From assembly GCA_028753945.1 (NCBI GenBank), contig JAPNXP010000001.1, forward strand, positions 10,096,501-10,160,500: a stretch of DNA of 64,000 nucleotides, read 5' to 3'. Source of the DNA: Hexactinellida sp. DTS-2022. Lineage: Eukaryota; Porifera; Hexactinellida. This document shows, piece after piece, positions 63,938 to 64,000 of this stretch. Below the pieces are notes generated by a model that made no database searches, was not told the DNA's origin, and worked only from the letters and a program-made list of their open reading frames with translations. The position numbers and the translations under genes are program-made. The first letter of the stretch is position 1; every line of letters starts with the position of its first letter.

Positions 63938-64000
63938 AAGAAATGTAGACTGTTTAGTGCTGATTCATTAAATCAAATGCGGATTAGTTAAACAAACACT

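Larger units (their letters stand above)
60561..63940. repeat. Right copy of the dispersed duplication (see 37564-39960)
   Basis: Colinear with the left copy apart from two younger insertions: a TA-flanked miniature element (60618-60878) and ~690 bp at about 63040-63730. The left copy keeps the empty site 'ccaaaatatgtgc' for the first. Near the end a 63-codon frame starting MNDQHNFTLSLALLIK (63746-63937) is open here, while its counterpart in the left copy is cut short. Its nature is unknown. Confidence 0.8.

Noticed and set aside
1-64000. tRNA or rRNA genes
   Set aside because: I looked for typical GGTTCGAATC-type B boxes and rRNA-like blocks and saw none. A dedicated scan was not possible.

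Overview
The window looks like AT-rich nuclear DNA of an early-branching invertebrate animal. The host genes point that way: a NACHT-LRR innate immune receptor and a C1-C1-C2-kinase protein, each in one uninterrupted reading frame; two coiled-coil/NHL proteins without a RING finger; and remains of an adhesion-type GPCR, an LRR-EGF surface protein and a cellular RNA-dependent RNA polymerase. A sponge, perhaps one with a compact genome, fits best, but no marker here fixes the taxon. I saw no tRNA, rRNA or CRISPR array.

Layout. 1-5.2 kb: tandem ~180-bp repeats split by a TTAA-flanked element that itself holds a Helitron-like element with a 142-bp tandem core, then a large foldback palindrome. 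5.2-7.9 kb: a decayed LTR-retroelement (Ty3/gypsy kin) fossil on the minus strand. 8.5-11.9 kb: an intact NLR-type gene. 12.4-13.2 kb: a hAT-like element that holds a GC-rich ~430-bp insert carrying hammerhead ribozyme motifs on BOTH strands. 14-20 kb: small DNA transposons and a 2.3-kb nested palindrome. 20.1-22.2 kb: a coiled-coil/NHL gene with two frame breaks. 22.5-27.7 kb: a decayed gene with, in order, a Dicer-type helicase C-terminal domain, a cellular RdRP with DLDGD, and a non-canonical poly(A)-polymerase-type nucleotidyltransferase. 28-32.7 kb: transposons and a 1.3-kb minisatellite. 33.1-34.3 kb: an intact coiled-coil/NHL gene. 34.3-42 kb: transposons, including the left copy of a ~2.4-kb segment repeated at 60.6-63.9 kb. 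42.3-44.2 kb: an intact PKC-like kinase. 44.8-53.1 kb: an adhesion-GPCR 7TM region cut in two by a ~7.4-kb MULE-type composite, which contains a RING-tailed transposase and a 2.3-kb satellite of 16-bp units. 53.5-56.2 kb: an LRR/EGF surface-protein gene broken by two small transposons. 56.4-64 kb: mostly mobile DNA.

Three host genes look intact: the NLR at 8514-11927, the NHL protein at 33064-34266 and the kinase at 42299-44155. The decayed genes belong to RNA silencing and cell-surface recognition, both of which tend to duplicate and die often. At least seven small elements show perfect 8-bp target duplications of hAT type, so hAT-like activity is a main force shaping this window. The two most notable signals are the dual-polarity hammerhead insert, which resembles a DNA copy of a viroid-like circular RNA, and the helicase-RdRP-nucleotidyltransferase order, which puts the three activities of the fission-yeast RNA-directed RNA polymerase complex (Rdp1, Hrr1, Cid12) along one locus.
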